The position numbers and the translations under genes are program-made. Shown here in pieces: positions 43,667 to 52,429 of a DNA stretch of 64,000 bases. The notes beneath the pieces were generated by a model. It made no database searches and had not been told where the DNA came from. It worked only from the letters and a program-made list of their open reading frames with translations. Location: positions 1 through 64,000 of the forward strand of contig DASVCL010000030.1 in assembly GCA_036381615.1 (NCBI GenBank). The letters are read 5' to 3'. Each line of letters opens with the position of its first letter. Position 1 is the stretch's first letter. This stretch comes from CALANV01 sp036381615. GTDB lineage: Bacteria; Pseudomonadota; Alphaproteobacteria; CACIAM-22H2.

Positions 43667-45191
43667 GACCAAGAAGAGCACGGACACGCCCACCGACGCG
43701 GCGCTTGCCGACGCCAGGACGAAGGGCGCGGACGGCATCGTCACCTGCGATGCGTGTCCCGTGCTGTGCCGCATCCGCCCCGGCAAAACCGGGGCGTGCG
43801 ACCGTTACGGCAACGTCGAGGGCCGCCTCGTCCGCATGGACCCGTTCGTGGTGACGCAGAAGATCGCCGCGGCGGACGGACGTCTCGTCCCGTTCTTCGG
43901 CCAGGATTGGGACGGCAACCCGATCTCGGGCCGCACGACCTTCGTCACCGGCATCGGCGCCGGCACGACCTATCCCGACTACAAGCCGGCGCCGTTCATC
44001 GTGTCGAGCGAGGTCGACGGCGTCGACATGGTCACGGTCGTCACCGAAGGCATCTTCAGCTACTGCGGCGTCAAGGTGAAGATCGATACCGACCGCTATG
44101 TCGGCCCCGAGCAGGCGGCCGTGCGCGTGCAGGGCGAACAGGTCGGCCACGTGACGACCGCGGAATACGGCTCGCAGATGCTGGCGATCGGCGGCGTGCG
44201 GCACCTGACCGGCGGCAGCAAAAAGGAAGGCACCGTCACCTGCGACACGCTTCTCACGCTCTGCAACAAGGGTGCCGTCGAGATGACGATCGACGGCGGC
44301 GCCACGCTCGTCGTGCAGGCCGGCCGGCCCCCGATCATCAACGGCGTGCAGGAAGAGCGCATGCGCGTGGGCTGCGGTTCGGCCACGATCGGCATGTTCG
44401 CGCGGCAGTGGTTCGGCCACGCCGACGAGGTGATCGTGGTCGACGACCACATCACCGGCGTGCTGACGGAGCATCAGGCCGGCCGCTTCCTCGACATGCG
44501 TCCTGCGGGCATCCGCGTGCGCGGCCGGAAATCCACGCCCGGCCGCTATTTCCAGGTCGCCAATCCCGGCACCGGCTGGGGCGGCACCGACATCACCGAT
44601 CCGCTGCAGATCATCGACAAGATCGATCCCAAGGTCGCGTGGCCGGGACTCAAGCTCCTGATGGTCAGCACGACCGGCGAGCACGCCGCCTGGTACGTGC
44701 TCGACGAGAACCTGCAACCCCGTCCCGCGGAGATGCCGCCCGAGATCCGGAAGGTCGTCGAGCGCATCGGCGAGAATTGCGAGCCCGCGCTGTGCACCGT
44801 GCTGTTCATGGCGGGCGCCGGCGGCAGCCTGCGCGCCGGCGTCACCGAAAATCCGGTGCGACTCACGCGCTCGGTCCGCGCGGCGCTCACGCGCGTGACG
44901 TCGGGCGGGGCGCCGGTCTATGTCTGGCCGGGCGGCGGCATCACCTACATGGTCGACGTGACGCTCATGCCCGACCAGTCGTTCGGCTATGTGCCGACGC
45001 CGGCGATCGTGGCGCCGATCGAATTCACGCTGCGCCTCGACGATTACCGTGCCCTCGGCGGCCACGTGGAGCACGTGCGTCCGCTCGCCTCGATCGCGAC
45101 CGAGCCGCGCCTCAAGCTCGCTGCCTGGCGGGACGACAATCCATGGCCCGTCACGCCGCCGGCGGCGGCCCGCAAGGGGGCGGCCGAATGA
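43659..45191 (+). CDS. 6-hydroxynicotinate reductase-like iron-sulfur flavoprotein
   Basis: This 510-residue protein resembles 6-hydroxynicotinate reductase of Eubacterium barkeri, which reduces 6-hydroxynicotinate to 1,4,5,6-tetrahydro-6-oxonicotinate and is reported to bind covalent flavin plus iron-sulfur clusters. The N-terminal cysteine motif C30-x2-C33-x3-C37-x9-C47 (CDACPVLC and TGACDRYGN) fits an iron-sulfur site; further conserved cysteines occur in FSYCGVK, VTCDTLLTLC and RVGCGSATIG. The ATG at 43659 overlaps the hydroxylase stop by eight bases. DGGAT (Thr216) and CGSAT (Thr243) resemble flavinylation sequences. No signal peptide is present. Confidence 0.75.
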   Translation: MTETKKSTDTPTDAALADARTKGADGIVTCDACPVLCRIRPGKTGACDRYGNVEGRLVRMDPFVVTQKIAAADGRLVPFFGQDWDGNPISGRTTFVTGIGAGTTYPDYKPAPFIVSSEVDGVDMVTVVTEGIFSYCGVKVKIDTDRYVGPEQAAVRVQGEQVGHVTTAEYGSQMLAIGGVRHLTGGSKKEGTVTCDTLLTLCNKGAVEMTIDGGATLVVQAGRPPIINGVQEERMRVGCGSATIGMFARQWFGHADEVIVVDDHITGVLTEHQAGRFLDMRPAGIRVRGRKSTPGRYFQVANPGTGWGGTDITDPLQIIDKIDPKVAWPGLKLLMVSTTGEHAAWYVLDENLQPRPAEMPPEIRKVVERIGENCEPALCTVLFMAGAGGSLRAGVTENPVRLTRSVRAALTRVTSGGAPVYVWPGGGITYMVDVTLMPDQSFGYVPTPAIVAPIEFTLRLDDYRALGGHVEHVRPLASIATEPRLKLAAWRDDNPWPVTPPAAARKGAAE

Positions 45192-46060
45192 ACGGGATCC
45201 AGGCGGCAATCCTGCCCGACGGGCGCCGGCTGCACCTGCAGCACGGCCCGATCGATCTCGTCATCCGCGCCGACGGCGCGCCGGAGGAGGTGCGTGCCGC
45301 GTATGCGCAGGCGACCGCCGCATTCCAGGACGTGCTCGGCACGCTGGTCCGGGAGCTCGCCATGCTCCGGGCGCCGCTCGGCGACACGCGGCCGCCGGTG
45401 GAAGGGCCGGTCGCGCTGCGCATGGTCGATGCCTGCTGGCCCTATCGCCACGAATTCATCACGCCGATGGCGGCGGTGGCCGGCGCCGTCGCGGACCACG
45501 TGCTCGAGAAGATGCTCGCGGGCCGAACCATCGAACGCGCCTTCGTCAACGACGGCGGCGACATCGCCTTTCACCTGAGCGCCGGCTGGCGGCTCAACTG
45601 CGGCGTCGTCGCCGATCTGACCGCGCCGTCGGTCGACGGCACCATCGCGCTGACGGCCGAGATGCCGGTGCGTGGCATCGCGACCTCGGGCCGCGCCGCC
45701 AAGGGCCGCGGCGGCCGCAGCTTCTCGTTCGGCATCGCCGATGCCGTGACCGTGCTCGCCGCCGACGCCGCGGCCGCCGACGCGGCGGCGACCATGATCG
45801 CGAACGCGGTCGATCTGCCGGGACATCCGGCGATCACGCGTGGGCCCGCGTGCGAAATCGATCCCGACAGCGACCTGGGCGACCGGCTGGTGACGCTCGA
45901 CGTCGGGCCGCTCCCCGCCGCGGCGGTTCGTGCCGCGCTCGCGGCCGGCGCGGCGCGGGCCGAGGCGCTGCGCCGGACTGGACACATCTACGGCGCGGTG
46001 CTGGTATTGCAGCAACAATTCGCCACCGTCGGCGCGAGGGTCGATCGGCTGGCGGCATAG
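45188..46060 (+). CDS. UPF0280 family (ApbE-like) protein
   Basis: This 290-residue protein belongs to UPF0280, whose fold is related to ApbE flavin transferases. Conserved blocks are PMAAVAGAVADHVLE, FVNDGGDIAFHL, GIATSGRA, GRSFSFGIADAVTVLA and AVDLPGHP. The family function is formally unassigned. It overlaps the 6-hydroxynicotinate reductase-like gene by four bases, so it is co-translated with it. Because the E. barkeri reductase contains covalent flavin, a role in flavinylating that enzyme is attractive; this is inference. Confidence 0.82.
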   Translation: MNGIQAAILPDGRRLHLQHGPIDLVIRADGAPEEVRAAYAQATAAFQDVLGTLVRELAMLRAPLGDTRPPVEGPVALRMVDACWPYRHEFITPMAAVAGAVADHVLEKMLAGRTIERAFVNDGGDIAFHLSAGWRLNCGVVADLTAPSVDGTIALTAEMPVRGIATSGRAAKGRGGRSFSFGIADAVTVLAADAAAADAAATMIANAVDLPGHPAITRGPACEIDPDSDLGDRLVTLDVGPLPAAAVRAALAAGAARAEALRRTGHIYGAVLVLQQQFATVGARVDRLAA

Positions 46061-46083
46061 GTGACGAGATCAGGGGTGAGGTC

Positions 46084-46668
46084 ATGGCGCTGGTCCAAGT
46101 CCGCAAGTACCTGACGATGGTCGAGGAGATCTTCCACGAAGGCGGGCCGGTGGCGGCGAAGCCCCTGAAGCAGGGCGCTATCGCTGCAGTCATCAAGAAC
46201 CCGTTTGCCGGCCGCTACGTCGAGGACCTGATGCCGTTCATGGACGAGCTCAAGCCGCTCGGGCACGAGATGTCGCGCCGGCTGGTCGACGCGCTGGGCG
46301 GCGACCCGAAGCAGATCGAGGGTTTCGGCAAGGGGGCCATCGTCGGCGAGGCCGGCGAGCTCGAGCACGGCGCATTGTGGCATGCGCCGGGCGGTTACGT
46401 GATGCGCGAGGTGCTGGGAGGCGCCAAGGCGATGGTGCCTTCGACCAAGAAGGTCGGCGGGCCCGGCACGCGGCTCGACGTGCCCGTGACGCACATCAAC
46501 GCGTCCTATGTGCGCAGCCACTTCACCGCCATCGAGGTCGGCATCAACGACGCCCCGCGCGCCGACGAGATCGTCTACATACTCGTCATGACGACAGGGC
46601 CGCGCGTTCACAACCGCGCCGGCGGCCTGAAGGCATCCGAGATCAAGGGGGAGGATGGCCTCAGATGA
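46084..46668 (+). CDS. Amino acid synthesis family protein (DUF1185/PF06684), copy 1
   Basis: This is a 194-residue cytosolic protein of the DUF1185 family (named amino-acid synthesis family, function unknown). It has IKNPFAGRYVEDLMPF, GKGAIVGEAGELEHGA, MVPSTKKVGGPGTRLDVPV and HINASYVRSHF, all shared with copy 2 in the same order. It lies in the middle of the heterocycle-catabolism cluster and its stop overlaps the second copy by four bases. A catalytic role in a late hydrolytic or tautomerase-like step is possible but not established. Confidence 0.85.
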   Translation: MALVQVRKYLTMVEEIFHEGGPVAAKPLKQGAIAAVIKNPFAGRYVEDLMPFMDELKPLGHEMSRRLVDALGGDPKQIEGFGKGAIVGEAGELEHGALWHAPGGYVMREVLGGAKAMVPSTKKVGGPGTRLDVPVTHINASYVRSHFTAIEVGINDAPRADEIVYILVMTTGPRVHNRAGGLKASEIKGEDGLR

Positions 46669-47249
46669 AGGCAAAGCTGCGCAAGCTGATCGTCACGCTC
46701 GACGAAACCCATCGCGAGATGGGCAAGGAGGTGCGGCCGCCGACGCGCCGGGCCGCCGCGATCGCCGTGATCGAAAACCCCTTCGCCGGCAAGTTCGCGG
46801 AAAATCTCGATCCGCTCATCGACATCGGCGAGGAGCTCGGCGACCTCCTGGGCCGGCGCGCGGTCGAGGCGCTCGGCATCAAGCCCGGACAGGCCGAGAG
46901 CTACGGCAAGGCGGCGATCGTCGGCGAGGCGGGCGAGCTCGAGCACGCCGCGGCGATCCTGCACCCGAAGCTGGGCAAGCCGCTGCGCGCGGCGGTCGAG
47001 AAGGGCGCGGCGCTGGTGCCGTCGGCGAAGAAGATGGGCGGCGTCGGCACGCCGATCGACGTGCCGCTCGGTCACAAGGACGCCGCCTATGTCCGCAGCC
47101 ATTTCGACGCCATGGAGGTGCGCGTCCCGGACGCGCCGCGGGCGAACGAGATCGTCGTCGCCATCGTCGTCACCGACAGCGGTCGGCCGATCCCGCGCGT
47201 AGGCGGTCTGACCAAGGATCAGATCGAGGGCAAGGACGGGCTTAGGTAG
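46665..47249 (+). CDS. Amino acid synthesis family protein (DUF1185/PF06684), copy 2
   Basis: This 194-residue paralogue has exactly the same length as copy 1 and shares its main blocks: IENPFAGKFAENLDPL, GKAAIVGEAGELEHAA, LVPSAKKMGGVGTPIDVPL and YVRSHFDAMEVRV. The two differ throughout, so the duplication is old, and the pair is probably a heteromer or has split roles. The start overlaps copy 1 by four bases. No signal peptide or membrane segment. Function unknown. Confidence 0.85.
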   Translation: MKAKLRKLIVTLDETHREMGKEVRPPTRRAAAIAVIENPFAGKFAENLDPLIDIGEELGDLLGRRAVEALGIKPGQAESYGKAAIVGEAGELEHAAAILHPKLGKPLRAAVEKGAALVPSAKKMGGVGTPIDVPLGHKDAAYVRSHFDAMEVRVPDAPRANEIVVAIVVTDSGRPIPRVGGLTKDQIEGKDGLR

Positions 47250-47376
47250 TCAGGTGCCGACAGGCGCTTCGTGAATCACCAGGCACGGGGCGAGATCGTC
47301 TGAAACGGATGGGCACGATAAAAGCTCTCATGCGGAACTTATCGATGCATGCGGGGCAGAGGACAGGAGGCATACC

Positions 47377-48594
47377 ATGAAGATCAGACGTCGTGAGTTC
47401 ATCGCCGGCGCCGCCGCGACGGCCGCACTCGCCGGCGCGCCGGCGATCGTCCGCGCGCAGAGCGCCACCATCAAGATCGGCGAGATCAACAGCTACACCG
47501 CCATCCCGGCGTTCACGTTGCCGTACCGCAACGGCTGGCAGCTCGCGGTCGACGAGATCAACGCCGCGGGCGGCGTGCTCGGCCGCAAGCTCGAGGTGAT
47601 CTCGCGCGACGACGCCGGCAAGCCCGAAGACGCGGTGCGCCTTGCGGGCGAGCTCGTCAACAACGAGAAGGTCGAACTTCTCGCCGGCACGTTCCTGTCG
47701 CATATCGGACTCGCCGTCAGCGACTATGCCCGGCAGAACAAGATCTATTTCATGGCCGCCGAGCCGCTCTCGGACGCCGTTACCTGGGCCAAGGGCCACA
47801 AGTACTGTTTCCGTCTGCGGCCCTCGACCTACATGCAGGCGGCGATGCTGGCCGAGGAGGCGGTAAAACTTCCCGCCAAGCGCTGGGCCACCGTCAGTCC
47901 GAATTACGAATACGGCCAGTCGGCCGTGAAGTGGTTCAAGGAGCTGGTGCAGAAAAAGCGGCCGGACGTGCAATTCGTCACCGAGCAGTGGCCGGCGCTC
48001 GGCCGTATCGACGCGGGCGCGACGGTGCAGGCGGTCGCACAGGCGAATCCCGAGGCGATCTTCAACGTGACCTTCGGCCCCGACCTGACCAACTTCGTGC
48101 GCCAGGGCAACACGCGCGGCCTGTTCGAAGGCCGCGCCGTCGTCAGCATGCTGACGGGCGAACCCGAGTATCTCGACCCGCTGAAGGACGAAACGCCGGA
48201 GGGTTGGATCGTCACCGGCTATCCGTGGGACCAGATCCATACGCCCGCCCACAAGGCGTTCCGCGAGGCCTATCAGAAGAAGTTCAACGACTATCCGCGC
48301 CTCGGCTCGGTGGTCGGCTACGAGACCTTCAAGTCGATCGCGGCGGCGATCAAGAAGGCCGGCAGCACCGACGCCGAGAAGCTGATCGCGGCGACCCGTG
48401 GCCTCAACGTCGACGGCGTATTCGGGCCGTACATGTTCCGCGCCGTCGATCACCAGTCGACGCTGGGAGCCTATGTCGGCAAGACGGCGCTCAAGGGCGG
48501 CAAGGGCGTGATGGTCGACTGGCGCTACGCCGACGGGAAGAACTATCTTCCGCCCGACGATGTCGTGCGCCAGATGCGGCCGGACAACGCCTGA
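47377..48594 (+). CDS. Branched-chain-type ABC transporter substrate-binding protein
   Basis: This 405-residue periplasmic protein is the binding component of the LivHMGF-type importer that follows. A twin-arginine-type signal (KIRRREFIAGAAATAALAGAPA) is seen, with cleavage near residue 27. The mature part has the type I periplasmic fold of the Leu/Ile/Val family (GLAVSDYARQNKIYFMAA, TVSPNYEYGQSAVKWFKE). An ACAGGAGG site precedes the ATG. Relatives bind amino acids, amides, urea or aromatic acids; here the neighbourhood suggests the N-heteroaromatic substrate of the cluster. Confidence 0.9.
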   Translation: MKIRRREFIAGAAATAALAGAPAIVRAQSATIKIGEINSYTAIPAFTLPYRNGWQLAVDEINAAGGVLGRKLEVISRDDAGKPEDAVRLAGELVNNEKVELLAGTFLSHIGLAVSDYARQNKIYFMAAEPLSDAVTWAKGHKYCFRLRPSTYMQAAMLAEEAVKLPAKRWATVSPNYEYGQSAVKWFKELVQKKRPDVQFVTEQWPALGRIDAGATVQAVAQANPEAIFNVTFGPDLTNFVRQGNTRGLFEGRAVVSMLTGEPEYLDPLKDETPEGWIVTGYPWDQIHTPAHKAFREAYQKKFNDYPRLGSVVGYETFKSIAAAIKKAGSTDAEKLIAATRGLNVDGVFGPYMFRAVDHQSTLGAYVGKTALKGGKGVMVDWRYADGKNYLPPDDVVRQMRPDNA

Positions 48595-48619
48595 CGCCTA
48601 AGCCGGCGCGCCTCGCACT

Positions 48620-48684
48620 CTCACCCTCCCGCGCTGACGGCGCGGGTCCCTCCCTCTCCCCCGCGGGAAGAGGGAGGGGGTGAG
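48620..48684. repeat. Nested inverted-repeat element between binding-protein and permease genes
   Basis: In the gap between the binding-protein and permease genes, outer arms CTCACCC-TCCC (48620-48630) and GGGAGGGGGTGAG (48672-48684) enclose two inner stems, CCCGCG/CGCGGG (48628-48646) and CCCTCCCTCT/AGAGGGAGGG (48648-48678). It has no T-run. It is an extragenic palindromic element and may limit readthrough or stabilise the upstream mRNA, favouring binding protein over permease. Confidence 0.75.
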
Positions 48685-48723
48685 GGGGATCATGCGACCT
48701 TCGAACTCAGCTCGGACTGCCAC

Positions 48724-50607
48724 TTGGATTTCGTCGTCGTCCAGTTCCTGACCGGACTCGCCAGCGCCTCATCGCTGTTCCTGGTCGCGTCCGGCCTGTC
48801 GATCATCTTCGGCGTCAGCCGGATCGTGAACTTCGCGCATGGCTCCTTCTATATGCTCGGGGCCTATCTTGGCTGGACCTTCGTCACCAACCTGCCCTAT
48901 GGCCATTTCGGTTTCTGGGGCGGGGTACTGGCTGCGACGGTGGCGGTCGGCCTGATCGGCGTCGCGATCGAGATCGTTCTCCTCCGCCGCATCTATGCCG
49001 CGCCGGAGCTGTTCCAGCTGCTGGCGACGTTCGGCGTGGTGCTGGTCGTACAGGACCTGACACTCGCGATCTGGGGGCCGCAGGATCTGCTGGGGCCGCG
49101 CGCGCCGGGCCTGCGCGGCGCCGTCGAGATCCTGGGCCAGCGTTTCCCGCGATACGAGCTGCTGCTGATCGTGGTCGGGCCGGCCGTGCTCGGGCTGCTG
49201 TGGCTGTTGTTCCACCGGACCCGCTGGGGCACCCTGGTGCGCGCCGCGACGCAGGACCGCGAGATGGTGGGCGCGCTCGGCGTCGACCAGAAGCTTCTGT
49301 TCACCTCCGTCTTCTTCCTGGGGGCGTGCCTCGCCGGACTCGGCGGCGCCTTGCAGCTCCCGCGCGAGCCGGTGACGCTCGCCATGGACCTCGCGATCAT
49401 CGCCGATGCCTTCGTGGTGGTGGTGGTCGGCGGCATGGGAAGCATCGCCGGGGCTTATCTCGCCGCGTTGCTGATTGCGGAATTGCAGGCCTTCATGCTG
49501 ATCGCCCCGCCGTTCACGGTTCTGGGAATCGAGATCATGCTGTCGAAGATGACGCTGATCCCGAGCTTCATCGTGATGGCGGTGGTGCTGGTCGTGCGCC
49601 CTTACGGCCTGCTCGGCCGGCCGATGGCGCACGCGCGTGCGGCGACCGGCGCGATCGAGCCCGTGGTGCGGCCGGCGCCGCGTGAGCTCAAGCTCGTGGG
49701 ACTCGCGACGTTGGCCGTGCTCCTGCTCGCGCCGCTGGCGGCGGGCGAATACGGCCTGATCGTGCTGACCGAGATCGTGATCTTCGTCCTGTTCGCGGCA
49801 AGCCTCCATTTCATCATGGGGCCGGGCGGAATGGCGTCGTTCGGCCACGCCGCCTATTTCGGCCTGGGCGCCTATGGCGCGGCGCTGGCCGTGAAGCACT
49901 TCGCCGCACCGATGTCGGTGTCGCTGATACTGGCGCCGCTCGCGGCGGGGTTGGGCGGCGTGCTGTTCGGCTGGTTCGTCGTACGGCTCTCCGGCGTCTA
50001 TCTCGCCATGCTCACGCTTGCCTTCGCGCAGATCGTATGGTCGATCACCTTCCAGTGGGTGGAGGTCACGGGCGGCGACAACGGCATTCTCGGCGTCTGG
50101 CCGGCGGAGTGGGCGAGCAACGCCTACGCGTTCTACTACCTCGCGCTCGTCCTGTGCGTCGCCGGGGCGCTGCTGCTGCGCCGGATCATCTACGCGCCGT
50201 TCGGCTATGCGTTGCGCGCCGGGCGCGACTCGCCGCTCCGCGCGGAGGCGATCGGCATCGCCGTCGCGCGCATCCAGTGGGCGGCGTTCACCTGTGCCGC
50301 GTTGTTCGCGGGACTCGCCGGCGGACTGTTCGCCTTCTCGAAGGGCAGCGTGTTCCCGACCTACGTCTCCATCCCGCGCTCGGTCGACGCGCTGATGATG
50401 GTGCTGCTGGGCGGCGTTCAGACCATCTCCGGGCCGATCGTCGGCGCGATCGTCTATGCGGGCCTGCACGAACAGCTCTCGCGTCTGACCGATTACTGGC
50501 GGCTGGTCCTCGGCCTTGCGATCATCGTTCTCGTGCTGGCCTTCCCGCAGGGAATCGCGGGCGCGGCGCAGCGGTGGTGGAACCGCGGCAAGGGTGAGGT
50601 CGCATGA
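48724..50607 (+). CDS. Fused branched-chain-type ABC transporter permease (LivH-LivM)
   Basis: This 627-residue inner-membrane protein joins the two permeases of a LivHM-type importer in one chain. The first half (about residues 1-300) has GVSRIVNFAHGSFYMLGAY and VVVVGGMGSIAGAYLAAL, typical of LivH. The second half (from about 330) has GPGGMASFGHAAYFGLGAYGA and LSGVYLAMLTLAFAQ, typical of LivM. The start is a TTG at 48724, as no in-frame ATG or GTG gives a better N-terminus. The stop overlaps livG-like by four bases. Confidence 0.9.
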   Translation: MDFVVVQFLTGLASASSLFLVASGLSIIFGVSRIVNFAHGSFYMLGAYLGWTFVTNLPYGHFGFWGGVLAATVAVGLIGVAIEIVLLRRIYAAPELFQLLATFGVVLVVQDLTLAIWGPQDLLGPRAPGLRGAVEILGQRFPRYELLLIVVGPAVLGLLWLLFHRTRWGTLVRAATQDREMVGALGVDQKLLFTSVFFLGACLAGLGGALQLPREPVTLAMDLAIIADAFVVVVVGGMGSIAGAYLAALLIAELQAFMLIAPPFTVLGIEIMLSKMTLIPSFIVMAVVLVVRPYGLLGRPMAHARAATGAIEPVVRPAPRELKLVGLATLAVLLLAPLAAGEYGLIVLTEIVIFVLFAASLHFIMGPGGMASFGHAAYFGLGAYGAALAVKHFAAPMSVSLILAPLAAGLGGVLFGWFVVRLSGVYLAMLTLAFAQIVWSITFQWVEVTGGDNGILGVWPAEWASNAYAFYYLALVLCVAGALLLRRIIYAPFGYALRAGRDSPLRAEAIGIAVARIQWAAFTCAALFAGLAGGLFAFSKGSVFPTYVSIPRSVDALMMVLLGGVQTISGPIVGAIVYAGLHEQLSRLTDYWRLVLGLAIIVLVLAFPQGIAGAAQRWWNRGKGEVA

Positions 50608-51353
50608 CCGTCCTCGAGGTCACGCATCTGTCGAAGGCGTTCGGCGGCCTTCAGGCCGTCGCCGACGTGAGCTTCACGCTCGCCGCCGGCGAGCTTCTCG
50701 CCCTGATCGGTCCCAATGGCGCCGGCAAGAGCACCTGCTTCAACCTTCTCAACGGACAGCTCAGGCCCGACTCCGGCACCGTTCGTTTCGAGGGGCGCGA
50801 CATCACCGGCCTGAAGCCGCGCCAGATCTGGCGGCTCGGCATCGGCCGCACGTTCCAGATCACGGCGACCTTCGCCTCCATGACCGTCCGCGAGAACGTG
50901 CAGATGGCGCTGTTGTCGCATCATCGGCAGCTTTCCCAGCTCTGGCGTCCGGCATCGGCCTTCCATCGCGACGAGGCCGACAAGCTCCTGGCCCAGGTCG
51001 GCATGCTCGACCAGGCCGACCGGGCCTGCGGCGTGCTCGCCTATGGCGACCTCAAGCGGGTCGAACTCGCCGTCGCGCTCGCCAACGCGCCGCGGCTGCT
51101 GCTGATGGACGAACCGACGGCCGGCATGGCACCCAAGGAGCGCGTCGAGCTCATGGCGCTCACGCGCGAAGTCGTGCGCCGGCGCAACATCGCCGTGCTG
51201 TTCACCGAGCACGACATGGACGTGGTGTTCGGCCATGCCGACCGCATCCTCGTCCTCAACCGCGGCCGGCTGATCGCGCAGGGCCGGCCCGAGGACGTGC
51301 GCGCCGACGCGCGCGTGCAGGAGATCTATCTCGGGGCCGGAGGTCACGCATGA
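50604..51353 (+). CDS. Branched-chain-type ABC transporter ATPase (LivG type)
   Basis: This 249-residue ATPase has Walker A (GPNGAGKST), the signature-like segment LAYGDLKRVELAVALA, Walker B (LLLMDEPTAGM) and the H-loop TEHDMDVVF. GRTFQITATFASMTVREN is the LivG-type Q-loop region. It overlaps both neighbours by four bases. It works with the LivF-type ATPase below the fused permease. Confidence 0.93.
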   Translation: MTVLEVTHLSKAFGGLQAVADVSFTLAAGELLALIGPNGAGKSTCFNLLNGQLRPDSGTVRFEGRDITGLKPRQIWRLGIGRTFQITATFASMTVRENVQMALLSHHRQLSQLWRPASAFHRDEADKLLAQVGMLDQADRACGVLAYGDLKRVELAVALANAPRLLLMDEPTAGMAPKERVELMALTREVVRRRNIAVLFTEHDMDVVFGHADRILVLNRGRLIAQGRPEDVRADARVQEIYLGAGGHA

Positions 51354-52066
51354 GCGCCGCCGACCTGCTCGCCGTCGAGGGCGTCCATACCTACTACGGC
51401 CGCGCCCACATTCTGGCCGACGTCACGCTGCATGTGCGGCGCGGCGAGGTCGTGGTGCTGCTGGGCCGCAACGGTGCCGGCAAGTCCACGACGATGAAGA
51501 CGATCATGGGCCTGCTGCGTCCGGCAGCGGGCCGCGTCGTCTTCGGCGGCCAGGACATCACCGGCTGGGCGCCGTATGCGATCGCGCGCGCCGGCCTGGG
51601 TTACGTCCCCGAGGACCGGCGCATCTTCACGGACCTCACCGTCACCGAGAACCTCGAGGTCGGCCGGCAGCCGCCGCGCGCCGATGCGCCGCAATGGACG
51701 CCGGAGCGCCTGTTCAAGATCTTCCCGAACCTCGGCGAAATGCGCGATCGGCCGGGCGGACGGATGAGCGGCGGCGAGCAGCAGATGCTGACCATCGCCC
51801 GCACGCTGATGGGCAACCCGCGCGCGATCCTTCTCGACGAGCCCTCGGAAGGGTTGGCGCCGGTGATCGTCGACCAGATGGCGGACACGATCCTGGCGCT
51901 CAAGCGCGAGGGGCTGACGGTCATCCTCTCGGAACAGAACCTCCACTTCGCGACGCGCGTCTCGGACCGTGCCTATATCATCGAGAAGGGCCGCATCCGT
52001 TATCACGGTACGATGGCGGAACTGGCGGCCGACGACGCCGTGCGGACGCAGTATCTGTCGGTCTGA
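51350..52066 (+). CDS. Branched-chain-type ABC transporter ATPase (LivF type)
   Basis: This 238-residue ATPase has Walker A (GRNGAGKST), the signature MSGGEQQMLTIARTL, Walker B (AILLDEPSEGLAPV) and the switch SEQNLHFA. The early YYGRAHILADVTLHV and GYVPEDRRIF are characteristic of LivF. It is the last gene of the transporter operon. A 986-base gap with tandem repeats follows it. Confidence 0.93.
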   Translation: MSAADLLAVEGVHTYYGRAHILADVTLHVRRGEVVVLLGRNGAGKSTTMKTIMGLLRPAAGRVVFGGQDITGWAPYAIARAGLGYVPEDRRIFTDLTVTENLEVGRQPPRADAPQWTPERLFKIFPNLGEMRDRPGGRMSGGEQQMLTIARTLMGNPRAILLDEPSEGLAPVIVDQMADTILALKREGLTVILSEQNLHFATRVSDRAYIIEKGRIRYHGTMAELAADDAVRTQYLSV

Positions 52067-52129
52067 GCGGCGGCCGTCCCGTCCGGGACGCTTGACATCG
52101 GTCCAAGCCCCGGAAATGGCTGCCCTTGG

Positions 52130-52273
52130 CAGCCGTCTCAGCCGTCTCAGCCGTCTCAGCCGTCTCAGCCGTCTCAGCCGTCTCAGCCGTCTCAGCCGTC
52201 TCAGCCGTCTCAGCCGTCTCAGCCGTCTCAGCCGTCGCAGCCGTCGCAGCCGTCGCAGCCGTCGCAGCCGTCT
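52130..52273. repeat. Tandem array of 16 copies of a 9-base unit
   Basis: Sixteen head-to-tail 9-base units fill 144 bases: eleven CAGCCGTCT, four CAGCCGTCG, and a final CAGCCGTCT. The order of variants suggests slippage from one ancestral unit plus a local expansion of the G-ended form. The unit length is a multiple of three, so any frame stays open, which explains the spurious open frames. Such arrays are hypervariable in copy number. Confidence 0.95.
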
Positions 52274-52429
52274 CGGGTGTGTCCCGTCCTCATTCGGGCG
52301 GCGTCCCGGCCCGTGTCCCCCTCACGCTCCCGTTGCCCGACGGCAGCGACGCCTTTGTCCCGCCTTCCTGTCGGGGAGAGGGCGCGGCCGGGGGAGCCCG
52401 ACCGCGACGAGATCCGGGGCGGTGAAACA

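Noticed and set aside
52126..52425. Small protein made of Ala-Val-Ser repeats
   Set aside because: It arises from the 9-base tandem array, which stays open in every frame; there is no ribosome-binding site or following domain.
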